From positions 6,164,001 through 6,228,000 of the forward strand of contig NZ_CP114902.1 of the NCBI RefSeq assembly GCF_027497235.1: a stretch of 64,000 nt of DNA, read 5' to 3'. The notes under the pieces were generated by a model. That model did not search any database and had not been told where the DNA came from. It was given only the letters and a program-made list of their open reading frames with translations. The first letter of the stretch is position 1; the number at the start of each line of letters is the position of its first letter. Source of the stretch: Micromonospora sp. WMMD1128. GTDB lineage: Bacteria > Actinomycetota > Actinomycetes > Mycobacteriales > Micromonosporaceae. Below are positions 50,361 to 58,708 of the stretch, one piece after another. The position numbers and the translations under genes were made by a program.

Positions 50361-51698
50361 ATGCTTGGAAATCGCACGTCGCGCGCGGCCCTGTCCATGG
50401 CCTGCGCGGCGCTCCTGCTCGCTACCAGCGCCTGCGGGAGTGACGAGCCGAAGGACGCGGCCACCACCCAGGTCCGCCTCTACGGCACCGACGGCAATAT
50501 GCAGAACTCCTTCGCCGCGGAACTCAAGGACCGGGCAAATCTTCTCAACGGGATGAAGGGCACCACCCCCCTGACACCGTTGCCGGAGAGCTTCAAGGAA
50601 CGGCTACGCAACGTCGATCCGAAGTTGACCGACTACCTCTACTCCGCCGAGTCCTACGACGCCGTGGTGATCAGCGCCCTGGCCGCCCAGGTGGCCGGCA
50701 CCACCGCGCCGGCCGAGATCGCCAAGCAGATCGTCGGGGTGACCACCGGCGGCCAGATCTGCGACACCGTGAAGTCCTGCCTCCAGCTGGCCCGCGCCGG
50801 CCAGGACCTGGAATACCGGGGTGTGTCGCTGAACCGGGCCGGATTCACCGACACCGGCGAGCCGGCCACCGCGAGCTACGGCACGCTGCACTTCGACAAC
50901 CAGAAACTCGACGACGCGAAGACCGAGTTCGTCGGCGCCGGCGAGGAGTCCGGGGTGAGCACCAAGACCCCACCGCGCGGTCGCAAGCCCCGCGGCGGGA
51001 AGGCGAAGGACGCGCCGCTGCTCATCGGCGGCCTGCTGCCGAAGACCGGTGACCTGGCACTGGCGTACCCGCCGATGGCCGCCGGGGTCACGCTCGCGAT
51101 CAACGAGGTCAACGCCGGCGGCGGGGTGCTCGGCGAGCCGGTCAGGTTCATCGCGGGCGACGACGGCACCAACCCGGCGGTGGCGAAGGCGACGGTGGCC
51201 TCGCACGTCAGCGAGGGCGTCTCGGTGATCATCGGCGCCGGCGCGTCCGGCATCTCCCGCGAGGTGCTGCCGGACGTGGTGGCGGCCGGACGGATCCTCT
51301 TCTCCCCGTCGAACACCGACGCCGGGTTGAGCACCATCGACGACAAGGGCCTCTACTTCCGCACCGCGCCGCCGGACAGCCTCCAGGGCCGGGCGCTCGC
51401 CGACGTGATGCTGCGGGACGGGCCCCGCAAGATCGTGCTCCTGGCCCGGAAGGACTCCTACGGCGAGGGCCTCCAGGAAAACGTCCGGTCCGAGCTGGAG
51501 AAGGCCGGGGTGGGCGCGGACCGGGTCAAGCTGCTCACCTACATGCCGCCGGCCGACCCGAACACGCCCGTCGACTTCACCGGCATCGCCCAGGACATCA
51601 AGAGCTTCGGGCCGGAGGCGGTGCTGGTGATCGGGTTCGGCGAGTCGGCGGGGGCGATCACCGCACTGGCCGACGCCGGGGTCCAGATCCGGAACTGA
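50361..51698 (+). CDS. Circularly permuted branched-chain amino acid-type substrate-binding lipoprotein
   Basis: A 445-residue lipoprotein (lipobox TSAC). The second half starts like a normal type I periplasmic-binding protein (LLIGGLLPKTGDLALAYPP, GVTLAINEVNAGGGVLG, LYFRTAPPDSLQGRAL, VLVIGFGESAGAI) and ends at ADAGVQIRN. The first half, directly after the signal, is what normally follows: VRLYGTDGNMQNSF, GMKGTTPL, VDPKLTDYLYSAESYDAVVISALAA and TGGQICDTVKSC. The two halves are therefore in swapped order. The Lys/Arg/Gly linker (PPRGRKPRGGKAK) joins old C- to old N-terminus. No permease or ATPase genes adjoin it. Confidence 0.8.
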   Translation: MLGNRTSRAALSMACAALLLATSACGSDEPKDAATTQVRLYGTDGNMQNSFAAELKDRANLLNGMKGTTPLTPLPESFKERLRNVDPKLTDYLYSAESYDAVVISALAAQVAGTTAPAEIAKQIVGVTTGGQICDTVKSCLQLARAGQDLEYRGVSLNRAGFTDTGEPATASYGTLHFDNQKLDDAKTEFVGAGEESGVSTKTPPRGRKPRGGKAKDAPLLIGGLLPKTGDLALAYPPMAAGVTLAINEVNAGGGVLGEPVRFIAGDDGTNPAVAKATVASHVSEGVSVIIGAGASGISREVLPDVVAAGRILFSPSNTDAGLSTIDDKGLYFRTAPPDSLQGRALADVMLRDGPRKIVLLARKDSYGEGLQENVRSELEKAGVGADRVKLLTYMPPADPNTPVDFTGIAQDIKSFGPEAVLVIGFGESAGAITALADAGVQIRN

Positions 51699-51713
51699 GC
51701 CGCCAGGCATCGC

Positions 51714-51742
51714 GGGCCGCACCGGTGGATCCGGTGCGGCCC
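51714..51742. terminator. Bidirectional terminator hairpin
   Basis: GGGCCGCACCGG and CCGGTGCGGCCC form a perfect 12-bp stem with a 5-nt loop between two convergent genes. Confidence 0.7.
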
Positions 51743-51755
51743 TCGCCGTGGCGCC

Positions 51756-52499
51756 TCAGCGTGCCCGGCGCCGCTCCAGGAAGTCGGTCATCCGCCGATG
51801 CTTCTCCTCGTCCTCGAAGAGCACCGCCTGGCTCAGCAGGTCGAGCTGCGGGTGCGCGGCCGGTGGCGCGTCCACCGCCAGCTTGGTCAGCCGCAGGGCC
51901 AGCGCGGAGCCCTTGCCGATCTCGTCGAGCAGGTTGTGGGCGGCGGGCAGCAGCTCCGCCGGCGCCGGCACCACCCGGTTCACCAGGCCGATCCGCAGCG
52001 CCTCGTCCGCCCCCACCCGCCGGCCGGTGAAGAGCATTTCCTTGGCCCGAGCCTCGCCGATCAGCGCCGGCAACCGGTAGGTCGCGCCGGCGCCGGCCAG
52101 GATGCCCAACCGCACCTCGGGCTGGCCGAAGACCGCACGCTCCGTGCACACCCGAAGATCGCAGGCGTACGCCAGCTCGGCGCCGCCGCCGAGCGCCGGG
52201 CCGTCGACCGCCGCCACGGTGGGCAGCGGCAGCGCCCGGATCCGGGCGAAGACGCCCTGGTTGATGGCGGCCAGCGCGTCCAGCCGACCGCGTTCGCGGA
52301 GCTGCGCGATGTCGGCGCCACCGGCGAAGATGCCGTCCGTCCCGCCGGTGAGCAGCATCAGCCGGGGGCGGGCCTCCAGTTCGGCGCAGACGTCGTGCAG
52401 TTCACCGACCAGGTCGGCGTCGATCGCGTTGCGCTTCTCCGGCCGGTCGAGCGTGACCACGAGCCGGTCCGCCAGTTCCTCGATCCGCAGCCCACTCAT
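51756..52499 (-). CDS. Enoyl-CoA hydratase/isomerase
   Basis: A 247-residue crotonase. It has DRPEKRNAIDADLV, the first oxyanion loop GIFAGGADIAQL, VDGPALGGGAELAYACDLRV, and PEVRLGILAGAGATYRLPALIG, in which the first catalytic Glu (PEV) is kept and the second is replaced. It is followed in the same orientation, upstream, by a 3-hydroxyacyl-CoA dehydrogenase, so the two probably act in beta-oxidation. A duplicated repeat separates them. Confidence 0.88.
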   Translation of the reverse strand: MSGLRIEELADRLVVTLDRPEKRNAIDADLVGELHDVCAELEARPRLMLLTGGTDGIFAGGADIAQLRERGRLDALAAINQGVFARIRALPLPTVAAVDGPALGGGAELAYACDLRVCTERAVFGQPEVRLGILAGAGATYRLPALIGEARAKEMLFTGRRVGADEALRIGLVNRVVPAPAELLPAAHNLLDEIGKGSALALRLTKLAVDAPPAAHPQLDLLSQAVLFEDEEKHRRMTDFLERRRAR

Positions 52500-52509
52500 T
52501 GCTGTGCCA

Positions 52510-52614
52510 GCCTTTCGTTCGCGACTGCGGGGCTCGCAAGCTCACTCCTCGCGCTCACCGTGCTTGCCTTTCGTTCGCGACTGCGGGGCTCGCAAGCTCA
52601 CTCCTCGCGCTCAC
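52510..52614. repeat. Two tandem copies of a 49-bp dispersed repeat
   Basis: Copies lie at 52510-52558 and 52566-52614 (56-bp period) and are identical over 49 bp. On the minus strand each begins GTGAGCGCGAGGAGTGAGC and could encode VSARSELASPAVANER. A shortened copy is at 27257-27292. The upstream dehydrogenase gene takes its stop codon from within the first copy. Confidence 0.85.
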
Positions 52615-53467
52615 GTCGAACGCCGCCTTCCCAGGTGTAGAAGCCCTGCCCGGACTTCTTGCCCAGCTTGCCGGCGGCGACCATCTCGGCAAGCAGCGGC
52701 GGCGGCGCGAACCGGTCACCGTACGCGGCCTGGAGGGTGCGGGCGATGTCGAGCCGGACGTCCAGCCCGACCAGGTCGGTCAGCTCCAGCGGGCCGACCG
52801 GGTGCCGGTAGCCGAGCACCATCGCCTTGTCGATGTCGGCCGGGTCGGCCACCCCGTCGGCCACCATCCGGATCGCCTCCAGGCCGAGCGTGACACCGAG
52901 CCGGGAGGTGGCGAAGCCGGGCATGTCGCGTACCACGACGGGGTCCTTGCCCAGGCGCGCCGCGAGCGTGACGGCCGCCGCGGTGGTCTCCGGCGCGGTG
53001 GCCGGGCCGACCACGACCTCGAGCAGCGCCATCGCCCAGACCGGGTTGAAGAAGTGCAGCCCGAGGAAGTCCCCCGGACGGTCCAGCCCGGCGGCCAGCT
53101 CGGCGATCGGGATGCTCGACGTGTTGCTGCCCAGCAGCGCCGGTCGGCGACCCTCGGCCTCCCGGAGCACCGTCCGCTTGAGGTCGAGCCGCTCGGGCAC
53201 CGCCTCGACGATCACGTCCGGTCCGTCGGCAACCTCGGCCAGGCCGGTACGCGGCGTCACCCGCACCCGGTTGGCGGTGGCCGCCTCGGCGGTCAGCTTC
53301 CCGCGCGCGACGGCGCGGTCCCACAGCTCGCCGAGCCGCCGGACGGCGTCCGCCCCCCGCTGCGGGTCGACCTCGACCAGCTCGACCGCGTATCCGGCGC
53401 CGGCCGCCACGTAGGCGATGCCGAGGCCCATGGTGCCGGCTCCGACGACCACAAATCGACCACTCAT
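52598..53467 (-). CDS. 3-hydroxyacyl-CoA dehydrogenase
   Basis: A 289-residue NAD-dependent dehydrogenase of beta-oxidation. It has VVVGAGTMGLGIAYVAA (Rossmann), SNTSSIPI, HFFNPVWAMALLEVV with the catalytic His, and GYRHPVGPLELTDLVGLD in the C-terminal domain. The last residues (RREREE) come from a dispersed repeat that provides the stop codon, so the original C-terminus was probably altered by the repeat. Confidence 0.92.
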   Translation of the reverse strand: MSGRFVVVGAGTMGLGIAYVAAGAGYAVELVEVDPQRGADAVRRLGELWDRAVARGKLTAEAATANRVRVTPRTGLAEVADGPDVIVEAVPERLDLKRTVLREAEGRRPALLGSNTSSIPIAELAAGLDRPGDFLGLHFFNPVWAMALLEVVVGPATAPETTAAAVTLAARLGKDPVVVRDMPGFATSRLGVTLGLEAIRMVADGVADPADIDKAMVLGYRHPVGPLELTDLVGLDVRLDIARTLQAAYGDRFAPPPLLAEMVAAGKLGKKSGQGFYTWEGGVRREREE

Positions 53468-53629
53468 CGTGTCCCCTCGTCGCGGCGGTGGCGCACGGGG
53501 TCTCCGCCGCCCGGCCGGCCGCTCGCTCGATCCTGGATGCGACCCTATGCGTCGGCGGGGCCGCCGGGCATGCGTGGGGGGCGGGCGGACGGGGTAAAGA
53601 CCGCCGTCAACGCCGAAGGAAGGATCGAG

Positions 53630-53917
53630 ATGAGCCAGGCACCGGAGAGCGCGGAGAGCACCGAGACGGTCGAGACGCGCGGTGACGAGCGGGTGGACCT
53701 GCTTCGCGCGGACACCAACAACGACGGCAAGACCGACGTGTGGGTGGTGGACACCGACGGCGACGGCAAGGCCGACCTGTTCCAGTTCGACACCGACGGC
53801 GACGGCAAGGTGGACATCACCATGGTCGACATCGACGAGGACGGCACCCCGGACGAGGTGGTCGACGGCGACGGCGGCCTGCCGCCCGAGCAGACCACGC
53901 CCACCGTCCAGGTCTGA
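53630..53917 (+). CDS. Small acidic Asp-repeat (calcium-binding-like) protein
   Basis: A 95-residue, very acidic protein. It contains successive DTNNDGKTD, DTDGDGKAD, DTDGDGKVD and DIDEDGTPD units, like EF-hand or thrombospondin-type calcium loops, spaced about 11 residues apart. It has no signal peptide. The ATG has GAAGGAAGG upstream. Calcium binding is inferred from the loops; the cellular role is unknown. Its stop lies in a long hairpin. Confidence 0.75.
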   Translation: MSQAPESAESTETVETRGDERVDLLRADTNNDGKTDVWVVDTDGDGKADLFQFDTDGDGKVDITMVDIDEDGTPDEVVDGDGGLPPEQTTPTVQV

Positions 53918-53980
53918 GAGGTAAGGCGGGGGCCCTTCTTATCGCCTACGCGATAGGAGGGGCCCCTTCTTAACCTCTCA
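53915..53980. repeat. 66-bp imperfect palindrome carrying both stops of convergent genes
   Basis: Outer arms TGAGAGGT (53915-53922) and ACCTCTCA (53973-53980) are perfect, and inner arms pair imperfectly over GGGGCCC cores and TATCGC/GCGATA around CTAC. It includes the TGA of the upstream gene and the TAA of the methyltransferase. It is related in sequence to 20436-20490. Confidence 0.65.
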
Positions 53981-54749
53981 GCGTGAGCGTGGCGAGATAG
54001 TAGGGGTGATCGGTGTCGTCCACGTCGGTCAGTCGCCACGGGCTGTCCTGGACCAGCTCGGCGAACTCCGTGGGCGAGCAGACCAGGTAGTCGAACCAGT
54101 CGGTGCCGAGCAGCCGGTAGCGCAACCGCAGCCGTAGCTGCCCGCCCAGCCGGCCCCGCCGCCGGTTCGCCTCGTGGTAGCCGGTGTGCACCGGATCGGT
54201 GGTGCCGTACGGGTCGGTGCCGTGGGCGATCACCCGTGCCCCGGGTCGGGCCAGCGCGGCGAGCGCGGCCAGCAGCACCGGGGCCCGCTCGCGGCCCTCG
54301 AACAGGCCGAGGTTGTTGCCGAGCAGCAGGAACGTGTCGTAGCGCCGGCCGCTGGCGGCGTGCTCGTCGACGGTGGCGTGCACCAGCTCGCGTACGCCCC
54401 GGTGACGGCTGACCCGCAGCGCGCCGAGCGAGGTGTCCAGCCCGGTGACCGGCACCCCGCGCTCCTGGAGGTGCAGCGCGATCCGACCGCCGCCCACGCC
54501 GATGTCGAGCACGTGCCCGTGGACCCGGTCCACCGCCCGGTGGTCGTGCGGCTGCCACTGCGGCGGCGGGTCCAGGTAGTGCCCGGCGGGCGCGCCGTTG
54601 ACCAGCCCGTCGTCCCGCTCGATGATCTCGATGACCGGGCGCGGCAGGCGTCCGCCGGCCATCGGCCGGGGGCCGACCCCGGTGGCCACGGCGTACGCGT
54701 CGCGGATCATCTCGCCGAACACGTCGCCGATCGTTGGTTCGGGGGTCAT
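53970..54749 (-). CDS. Class I SAM-dependent methyltransferase
   Basis: A 259-residue methyltransferase. It has the SAM motif VLDIGVGGGRIALHL, the acidic ribose-binding strand VTGLDTS and LLLGNNLGLF as the fourth motif. N-terminal DGLVNGAPAGHYLDPPPQW is conserved in actinobacterial members. The substrate is unknown. It is convergent with the Asp-repeat protein. Confidence 0.82.
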   Translation of the reverse strand: MTPEPTIGDVFGEMIRDAYAVATGVGPRPMAGGRLPRPVIEIIERDDGLVNGAPAGHYLDPPPQWQPHDHRAVDRVHGHVLDIGVGGGRIALHLQERGVPVTGLDTSLGALRVSRHRGVRELVHATVDEHAASGRRYDTFLLLGNNLGLFEGRERAPVLLAALAALARPGARVIAHGTDPYGTTDPVHTGYHEANRRRGRLGGQLRLRLRYRLLGTDWFDYLVCSPTEFAELVQDSPWRLTDVDDTDHPYYLATLTLRG

Positions 54750-54802
54750 GCGAGCACGCTATCCGGGCTCGGCAGCGCTGTCGCGGCCGTATCCTGGGCG
54801 TC

Positions 54803-55210
54803 GTGACCGACCTGGACCGCCTGGCTGCGGAGAAGTACGTGCTGCTCACCACGTTCCGCAAGGACGGGCGGGCGGTGGCGACGCCGGTGTGGGCGGTGCG
54901 CGACGGCGACGCGCTCGCGGTGTGGACGGTGTCCGACTCCGGCAAGGTGAAGCGGATCCGGCGCGACGGCCGGGTCACGGTGGCACCGTGCGACGTACGC
55001 GGCAATCCGCGCGGTGAGGCGGTGGCGGGGCACGCGACGATCGACGACCCGGAGCACACCCGCCGGGTGCGGGGGCTGCTCAAGCAGAAATACCGGGTGA
55101 TCGGGCGGATGACGTTGCTCGGTAGCCGGCTGCGCCGGGGCGAGGGCGGCACGGTGGGGTTGCGGATCGTGCTCGACGGTGTGACCTCCGGACACGATCA
55201 GGGGCGGTGA
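54803..55210 (+). CDS. PPOX-class F420-dependent enzyme
   Basis: A 135-residue split-barrel protein (Rv1155-like). It shows EKYVLLTTFRKDGRAVATPVWAV, SDSGKVKRIRRDGRVTVAPCDVRG and GRMTLLGSRL. These proteins bind F420 or FMN and reduce small molecules. The GTG at 54803 is close behind a possible -10 (TATCCT), so the mRNA may be leaderless. Its stop is inside a bidirectional terminator. Confidence 0.85.
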   Translation: MTDLDRLAAEKYVLLTTFRKDGRAVATPVWAVRDGDALAVWTVSDSGKVKRIRRDGRVTVAPCDVRGNPRGEAVAGHATIDDPEHTRRVRGLLKQKYRVIGRMTLLGSRLRRGEGGTVGLRIVLDGVTSGHDQGR

Positions 55211-55244
55211 TCGTCGCTGCTGCGACGGTCGACCGCCCCTGATC
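55196..55244. terminator. Bidirectional terminator hairpin
   Basis: GATCAGGGGCGGT and ACCGCCCCTGATC form a perfect 13-bp stem between the PPOX gene and bldC, with an internal smaller hairpin in the loop. Confidence 0.75.
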
Positions 55245-55271
55245 GGAACGCCTGAGAGAATGTCCGGGTCG

Positions 55272-55481
55272 TCAGTCCCCCTGCCGCTGCTGGGGGATCT
55301 GCCCCTGAAGTAGGGCTCGAACCTCCGACTCGCGGTATCTGCGGTGGCCGCCCAGGGTCCGGATGGCGCTGAGCTTGCCAGCCTTTGCCCACCGGGTCAC
55401 CGTCTTAGGGTCGACACGGAACATCGACGCCACCTCGGCCGGTGTCAGTAGCGGCTCTGGTTCGTGCGTTCGCGATGCCAT
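55272..55481 (-). CDS. bldC: BldC developmental regulator
   Basis: A 69-residue MerR-like DNA-binding protein. LLTPAEVASMFRVDPKTVTR, then WAKAGKLSAIRTLGGHRRYRE is near-identical, as I recall it, to Streptomyces BldC, which represses premature sporulation and binds DNA cooperatively. The ATG at 55481 has GGAGGAG upstream; the longer frame begins further back without one. The 256 bp upstream contain no gene, but a lower-GC stretch at about 55615-55680. Confidence 0.92.
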   Translation of the reverse strand: MASRTHEPEPLLTPAEVASMFRVDPKTVTRWAKAGKLSAIRTLGGHRRYRESEVRALLQGQIPQQRQGD

Positions 55482-55737
55482 CGGGGTCACTCCTCCACAT
55501 GTATAGACATCGGCCGGGGTCCCGCCGGCCGACGCGTCTCCCATGGTCCGGCTAGTCCCCGATGTCCGACATGGGCCGAACGGCTGAAGGTCCCTAGACG
55601 GACGGATGAAGCATGCCCGATTTTTACTACTTTTATGTCGCAGAACCTACCTTATTCGGACTCATGATCACGGTTCGTGATGCGTCAACTACGAGACAGT
55701 TTCGGATCCGCCATCGCAAAAATGGACGAACCGGGCG

Positions 55738-56577
55738 TCAATTGCAGCGCTCCAGAAGTTGCACCGCGCGCCAGCGGGCCACCAGCTTGTCGTACGCCGC
55801 CGAAGCTTCCTCGGCCTCGCCCCGGGACAGCCCGGCCAGGCCCGCCGCGACCAGCTCGGTCGAGTCGTCGGCCGCAAGCGTCTCGTCCGGCAGCAGCTGC
55901 ACCAGACCGCCGTAGTCCAGCTCCACCACCGACCTCGGGTGGAACTCCTCCAGCCAGCGGGCGGCCTCCTCGACCGCCTCGGTGATCGGCGCCTCCCCGA
56001 CCGACTTGCGCAGCACGGACAGCGCCCGGGAGGAACGGCGACGGGCCTTGGAGATCTCCGTGCGGTAGCGCAGCGCCCGCCGCCCCGCATCGGTGACCAG
56101 GTGCCGTTCCCCGGCCTCGAAGAGCACGAACCACCGCAGCGGCACCCCCCAGGTGGCGACCTGTTCGTGCACGCGCGGCACGCCGTGCTCCAGCACCCGC
56201 GCCCCGCTGCGCCAGTCTTCCACCACGGCCTTGGCCTGCCCGGCGAGCACCGGCGGCACGAACGCGTCGGCGAGCACCGAGGGCACGCCGTCGCGGGCGC
56301 TCAGCGCCGCCTCGGCGACCCGGATCCGCAGGTTCCACGGGCAGACCAGCAGCGTGTCGTCGGCTTCCAGGACGTACGCCTCCTCCGGCAGCTCGGGCAG
56401 CCGGGTCCAGCCCGCGCCGAGCGCCTCGATCACCGAGGTCCGCTGCCGGCCCGGCCCCTCCAGCGGCGCGATCGCCCGACCTTCGGTGACGTACCGGCGC
56501 CAGTATGACTGCCGATCCCGGTCGAAGGCGGTCAGCGGCTCGTACACGCGCAGGTATGAAGCGAAGAGCGACGGCAC
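55738..56577 (-). CDS. Conserved actinobacterial hypothetical protein
   Basis: A 279-residue protein. It begins PSLFASYLRVYEPLTAFDRDRQSYW and contains LLVCPWNLRIRVAEAAL and VRVHEQVATWGVPLRWFVLFE-like stretches. No catalytic motif is seen and I do not know its function. The GTG at 56577 has GGAGG upstream. It lies between bldC and the valine dehydrogenase gene, a position occupied by a hypothetical protein in related genomes. Confidence 0.75.
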   Translation of the reverse strand: MPSLFASYLRVYEPLTAFDRDRQSYWRRYVTEGRAIAPLEGPGRQRTSVIEALGAGWTRLPELPEEAYVLEADDTLLVCPWNLRIRVAEAALSARDGVPSVLADAFVPPVLAGQAKAVVEDWRSGARVLEHGVPRVHEQVATWGVPLRWFVLFEAGERHLVTDAGRRALRYRTEISKARRRSSRALSVLRKSVGEAPITEAVEEAARWLEEFHPRSVVELDYGGLVQLLPDETLAADDSTELVAAGLAGLSRGEAEEASAAYDKLVARWRAVQLLERCN

Positions 56578-56752
56578 GGCGCGATCCTCCCACGAGACGG
56601 GACCGCCCGTCGCCACCGTCACACCGGCACCGTGACGTGGGCGACAGTACGGTTCCGGCCGATATTAGGCTCAACGACACCGGCGTCATCCCGCCGGCCG
56701 CGCCACCCAGGTCCGCGGCCCACAAGGTCGCACACCGACACAGGAGTCAGCC

Positions 56753-57835
56753 ATGGGCGTATTTGCCAGCACCGACGACCCCGCATCCACAGGTCACGAA
56801 CAGGTCGTGTTCTGCCAGGACAAGCAGTCCGGCCTGAAGGCGATCATCGGGATCTACTCCACCGCGCTGGGCCCCGCGCTCGGTGGCACCCGGTTCTACC
56901 CGTACGCCAGCGAGGCCGACGCCCTCGCCGACGTGCTGGACCTCTCGCGGGGCATGGCGTACAAGAACGCCCTGGCCGGCCTCGACCTCGGCGGCGGCAA
57001 GGCGGTCATCTGGGGTGACCCGGAGCAGCTCAAGAGCGAGGCCCTGCTGCGCGCGTACGGCCGCTTCGTGGAGTCGCTCAACGGCCGCTACTACACCGCC
57101 TGCGACGTCGGCACCTACGTCCCGGACATGGACGTGATCGCCCGCGAGACCCGCTTCGTGACCGGCCGCAGCGTGGAGCACGGCGGCGCCGGCGACTCCT
57201 CGATCCTCACCGCCTGGGGCGTCTACCAGGGCATGCGGGCCGCCGCCGAGCACGTCTGGGGCAGCTCGACGCTCGCCGGCCGGCGGGTCGGTGTGGCGGG
57301 CCTGGGCAAGGTCGGCAAATATCTGACCGGGCACCTGCTGGACGACGGCGCCGAGGTGGTCGCGACCGACGTCAGCAGCCGCGCCCGGGAGTGGGCCCGC
57401 ACCACCCACCCGCAGGTCGCCCTGGTCGACGACACCGCGGCGCTCGTCGCGTCCGACATCGACGTGTACGCCCCGTGCGCGCTCGGCGGCGCGCTCGACG
57501 ACGAGACCGTGCCGGTGCTGCGGGCCAGGGTGGTCGCCGGCGCGGCGAACAACCAGCTCGCCCACGCGGGCATCGAGAAGGTGCTCGCCGACCGGGGCAT
57601 CCTCTACACCCCGGACTACGTGGTGAACGCCGGCGGCGTGATCCAGGTCGCCGACGAAATCGAGGGCTTCAACTTCGAGCGGGCCAAGCTGCGCGCCACC
57701 CGGATCTTCGACACCACCCGCGAGATCCTGCGACTCGCCGACGACGAGGGTGTCCCACCGGCGGTCGCCGCGGACCGGCTCGCCGAGCGGCGGATGGCCG
57801 AGGTCGGCCGGCTGCGCAGCATTCACCTGCGGTGA
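56753..57835 (+). CDS. vdh: Valine/leucine (branched-chain amino acid) dehydrogenase
   Basis: A 360-residue Glu/Leu/Phe/Val-type dehydrogenase. The substrate-side motif [10 protein letters not shown] and catalytic Lys in [12 protein letters not shown] are present. The NAD domain has [12 protein letters not shown] and [10 protein letters not shown]. It deaminates branched-chain amino acids to 2-oxo acids. Neighbours bldC and the DUF3073 gene match the known actinobacterial order, which supports the symbol. Confidence 0.9.
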   Translation: MGVFASTDDPASTGHEQVVFCQDKQSGLKAIIGIYSTALGPALGGTRFYPYASEADALADVLDLSRGMAYKNALAGLDLGGGKAVIWGDPEQLKSEALLRAYGRFVESLNGRYYTACDVGTYVPDMDVIARETRFVTGRSVEHGGAGDSSILTAWGVYQGMRAAAEHVWGSSTLAGRRVGVAGLGKVGKYLTGHLLDDGAEVVATDVSSRAREWARTTHPQVALVDDTAALVASDIDVYAPCALGGALDDETVPVLRARVVAGAANNQLAHAGIEKVLADRGILYTPDYVVNAGGVIQVADEIEGFNFERAKLRATRIFDTTREILRLADDEGVPPAVAADRLAERRMAEVGRLRSIHLR

Positions 57836-58136
57836 ACGGCTCCCGGGGGCGGACCCACCGGCTCCGCCCCGGGGCCGCCTGCGGCCGACCAGGGCGTTAG
57901 GCTGGACGTAGGTAACTTCGTGCCGATTTGCCCGCTGTCACGGCCGACCCCGGCAAGCACTCCTTACCGGGTACACTTTGTGACGGTCGGAACACTGCGA
58001 CGCGCAGGGCCGGTCGACGGTGACCCGAGGTGCCGAACGGTGGCATCCCCATGTACCGTAAGAGCCACGAGAGATGCCTGACGTCATCGGGGCCCGCCTT
58101 CGGGCTGCCCCGCATTCTGTGCGAGGGGGTCGAGCC
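57836..58136. other. 301-bp spacer upstream of the DUF3073 gene
   Basis: No gene is visible. A possible promoter lies near 57955-58000 and includes GGGTACACTTTGTGACGG. I saw no riboswitch core that I could name. Confidence 0.4.
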
Positions 58137-58352
58137 ATGGGGCGCGGCCGTGCTAAGGCCAAGCAGACAAAGGTGGCCCGGGAGTTGAAGTACCACTCCC
58201 CGAACACCGACCTAACCGCCTTGCAGCGCGAACTGGCGGGTAGTGGTAAGTCTGAGCACAACTTCGACGACGACTACAAAGAGTATGTCGACGACGATGA
58301 CGAGGACCACGCGGACGACGACCCGGACCCCTGGGCCCGTCCGACCCGCTGA
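58137..58352 (+). CDS. DUF3073 family protein
   Basis: A 71-residue basic-then-acidic protein. MGRGRAKAKQTKVARELKYH, then SPNTDLTALQRELAG is the DUF3073 signature, and the C-terminus is Asp/Glu-rich (DDDDEDHADDDPD). It is conserved in actinobacteria next to valine dehydrogenase. Its function is unknown; the charge pattern suggests nucleic acid or protein binding. Confidence 0.88.
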   Translation: MGRGRAKAKQTKVARELKYHSPNTDLTALQRELAGSGKSEHNFDDDYKEYVDDDDEDHADDDPDPWARPTR

Positions 58353-58365
58353 CCTCCGGTCACAC

Positions 58366-58393
58366 TGAGCACGCGGCAGCCCCCGCGTGCTCA
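58366..58393. terminator. Terminator hairpin after DUF3073 gene
   Basis: TGAGCACGCGG and CCGCGTGCTCA form a perfect 11-bp stem with a 6-nt loop. Confidence 0.7.
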
Positions 58394-58428
58394 CGCATGT
58401 GCTCAGCCGGCGCCGACGTACGACCGAC

Positions 58429-58481
58429 GATCAGGGACCTGCCGCACCGGGATGCCTCCCCGCGCCGACAGGTCCCTGATC
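58429..58481. terminator. Bidirectional terminator hairpin
   Basis: GATCAGGGACCTG and CAGGTCCCTGATC form a perfect 13-bp stem with a 27-nt loop, ending 15 bp before the stop of the RiPP precursor gene. Confidence 0.65.
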
Positions 58482-58495
58482 GCGGAACCGGCACC

Positions 58496-58708
58496 TCAGC
58501 GCGGGCGATTGTTCCAGTTGTAGAACGTCGGGATGTTCTCGAAGTGGTTCCACGCGCACACCGCGTTGGCGCCGTCCCCGCCCGACACCTCCGCCCGCAG
58601 CAGGCGTGCCGCCTCGGCCTCGTGGAGCAGCGCGGTCAACCCCGCGGCGGCATCCCGCACCCGGTCGGCGACCGCGTCCCGGTCGGTGTCACTGGTGATC
58701 TCGGGCAT
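58496..58708 (-). CDS. amcA: Cyclophane RiPP precursor peptide (AmcA-like)
   Basis: A 70-residue precursor. The first 50 residues are a helical, charged leader. The C-terminal core reads WNHFENIPTFYNWNNRPR, with aromatic-x-Asn/His triads at W53-H55, F56-N58, F62-N64 and W65-N67. Such triads are the targets of three-residue cyclophane-forming radical SAM enzymes. I recall the AmcA family of multi-cyclophane RiPPs having this kind of core. The start lies inside the end of the radical SAM gene (20-nt overlap), so the two are translated together. Confidence 0.75.
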   Translation of the reverse strand: MPEITSDTDRDAVADRVRDAAAGLTALLHEAEAARLLRAEVSGGDGANAVCAWNHFENIPTFYNWNNRPR

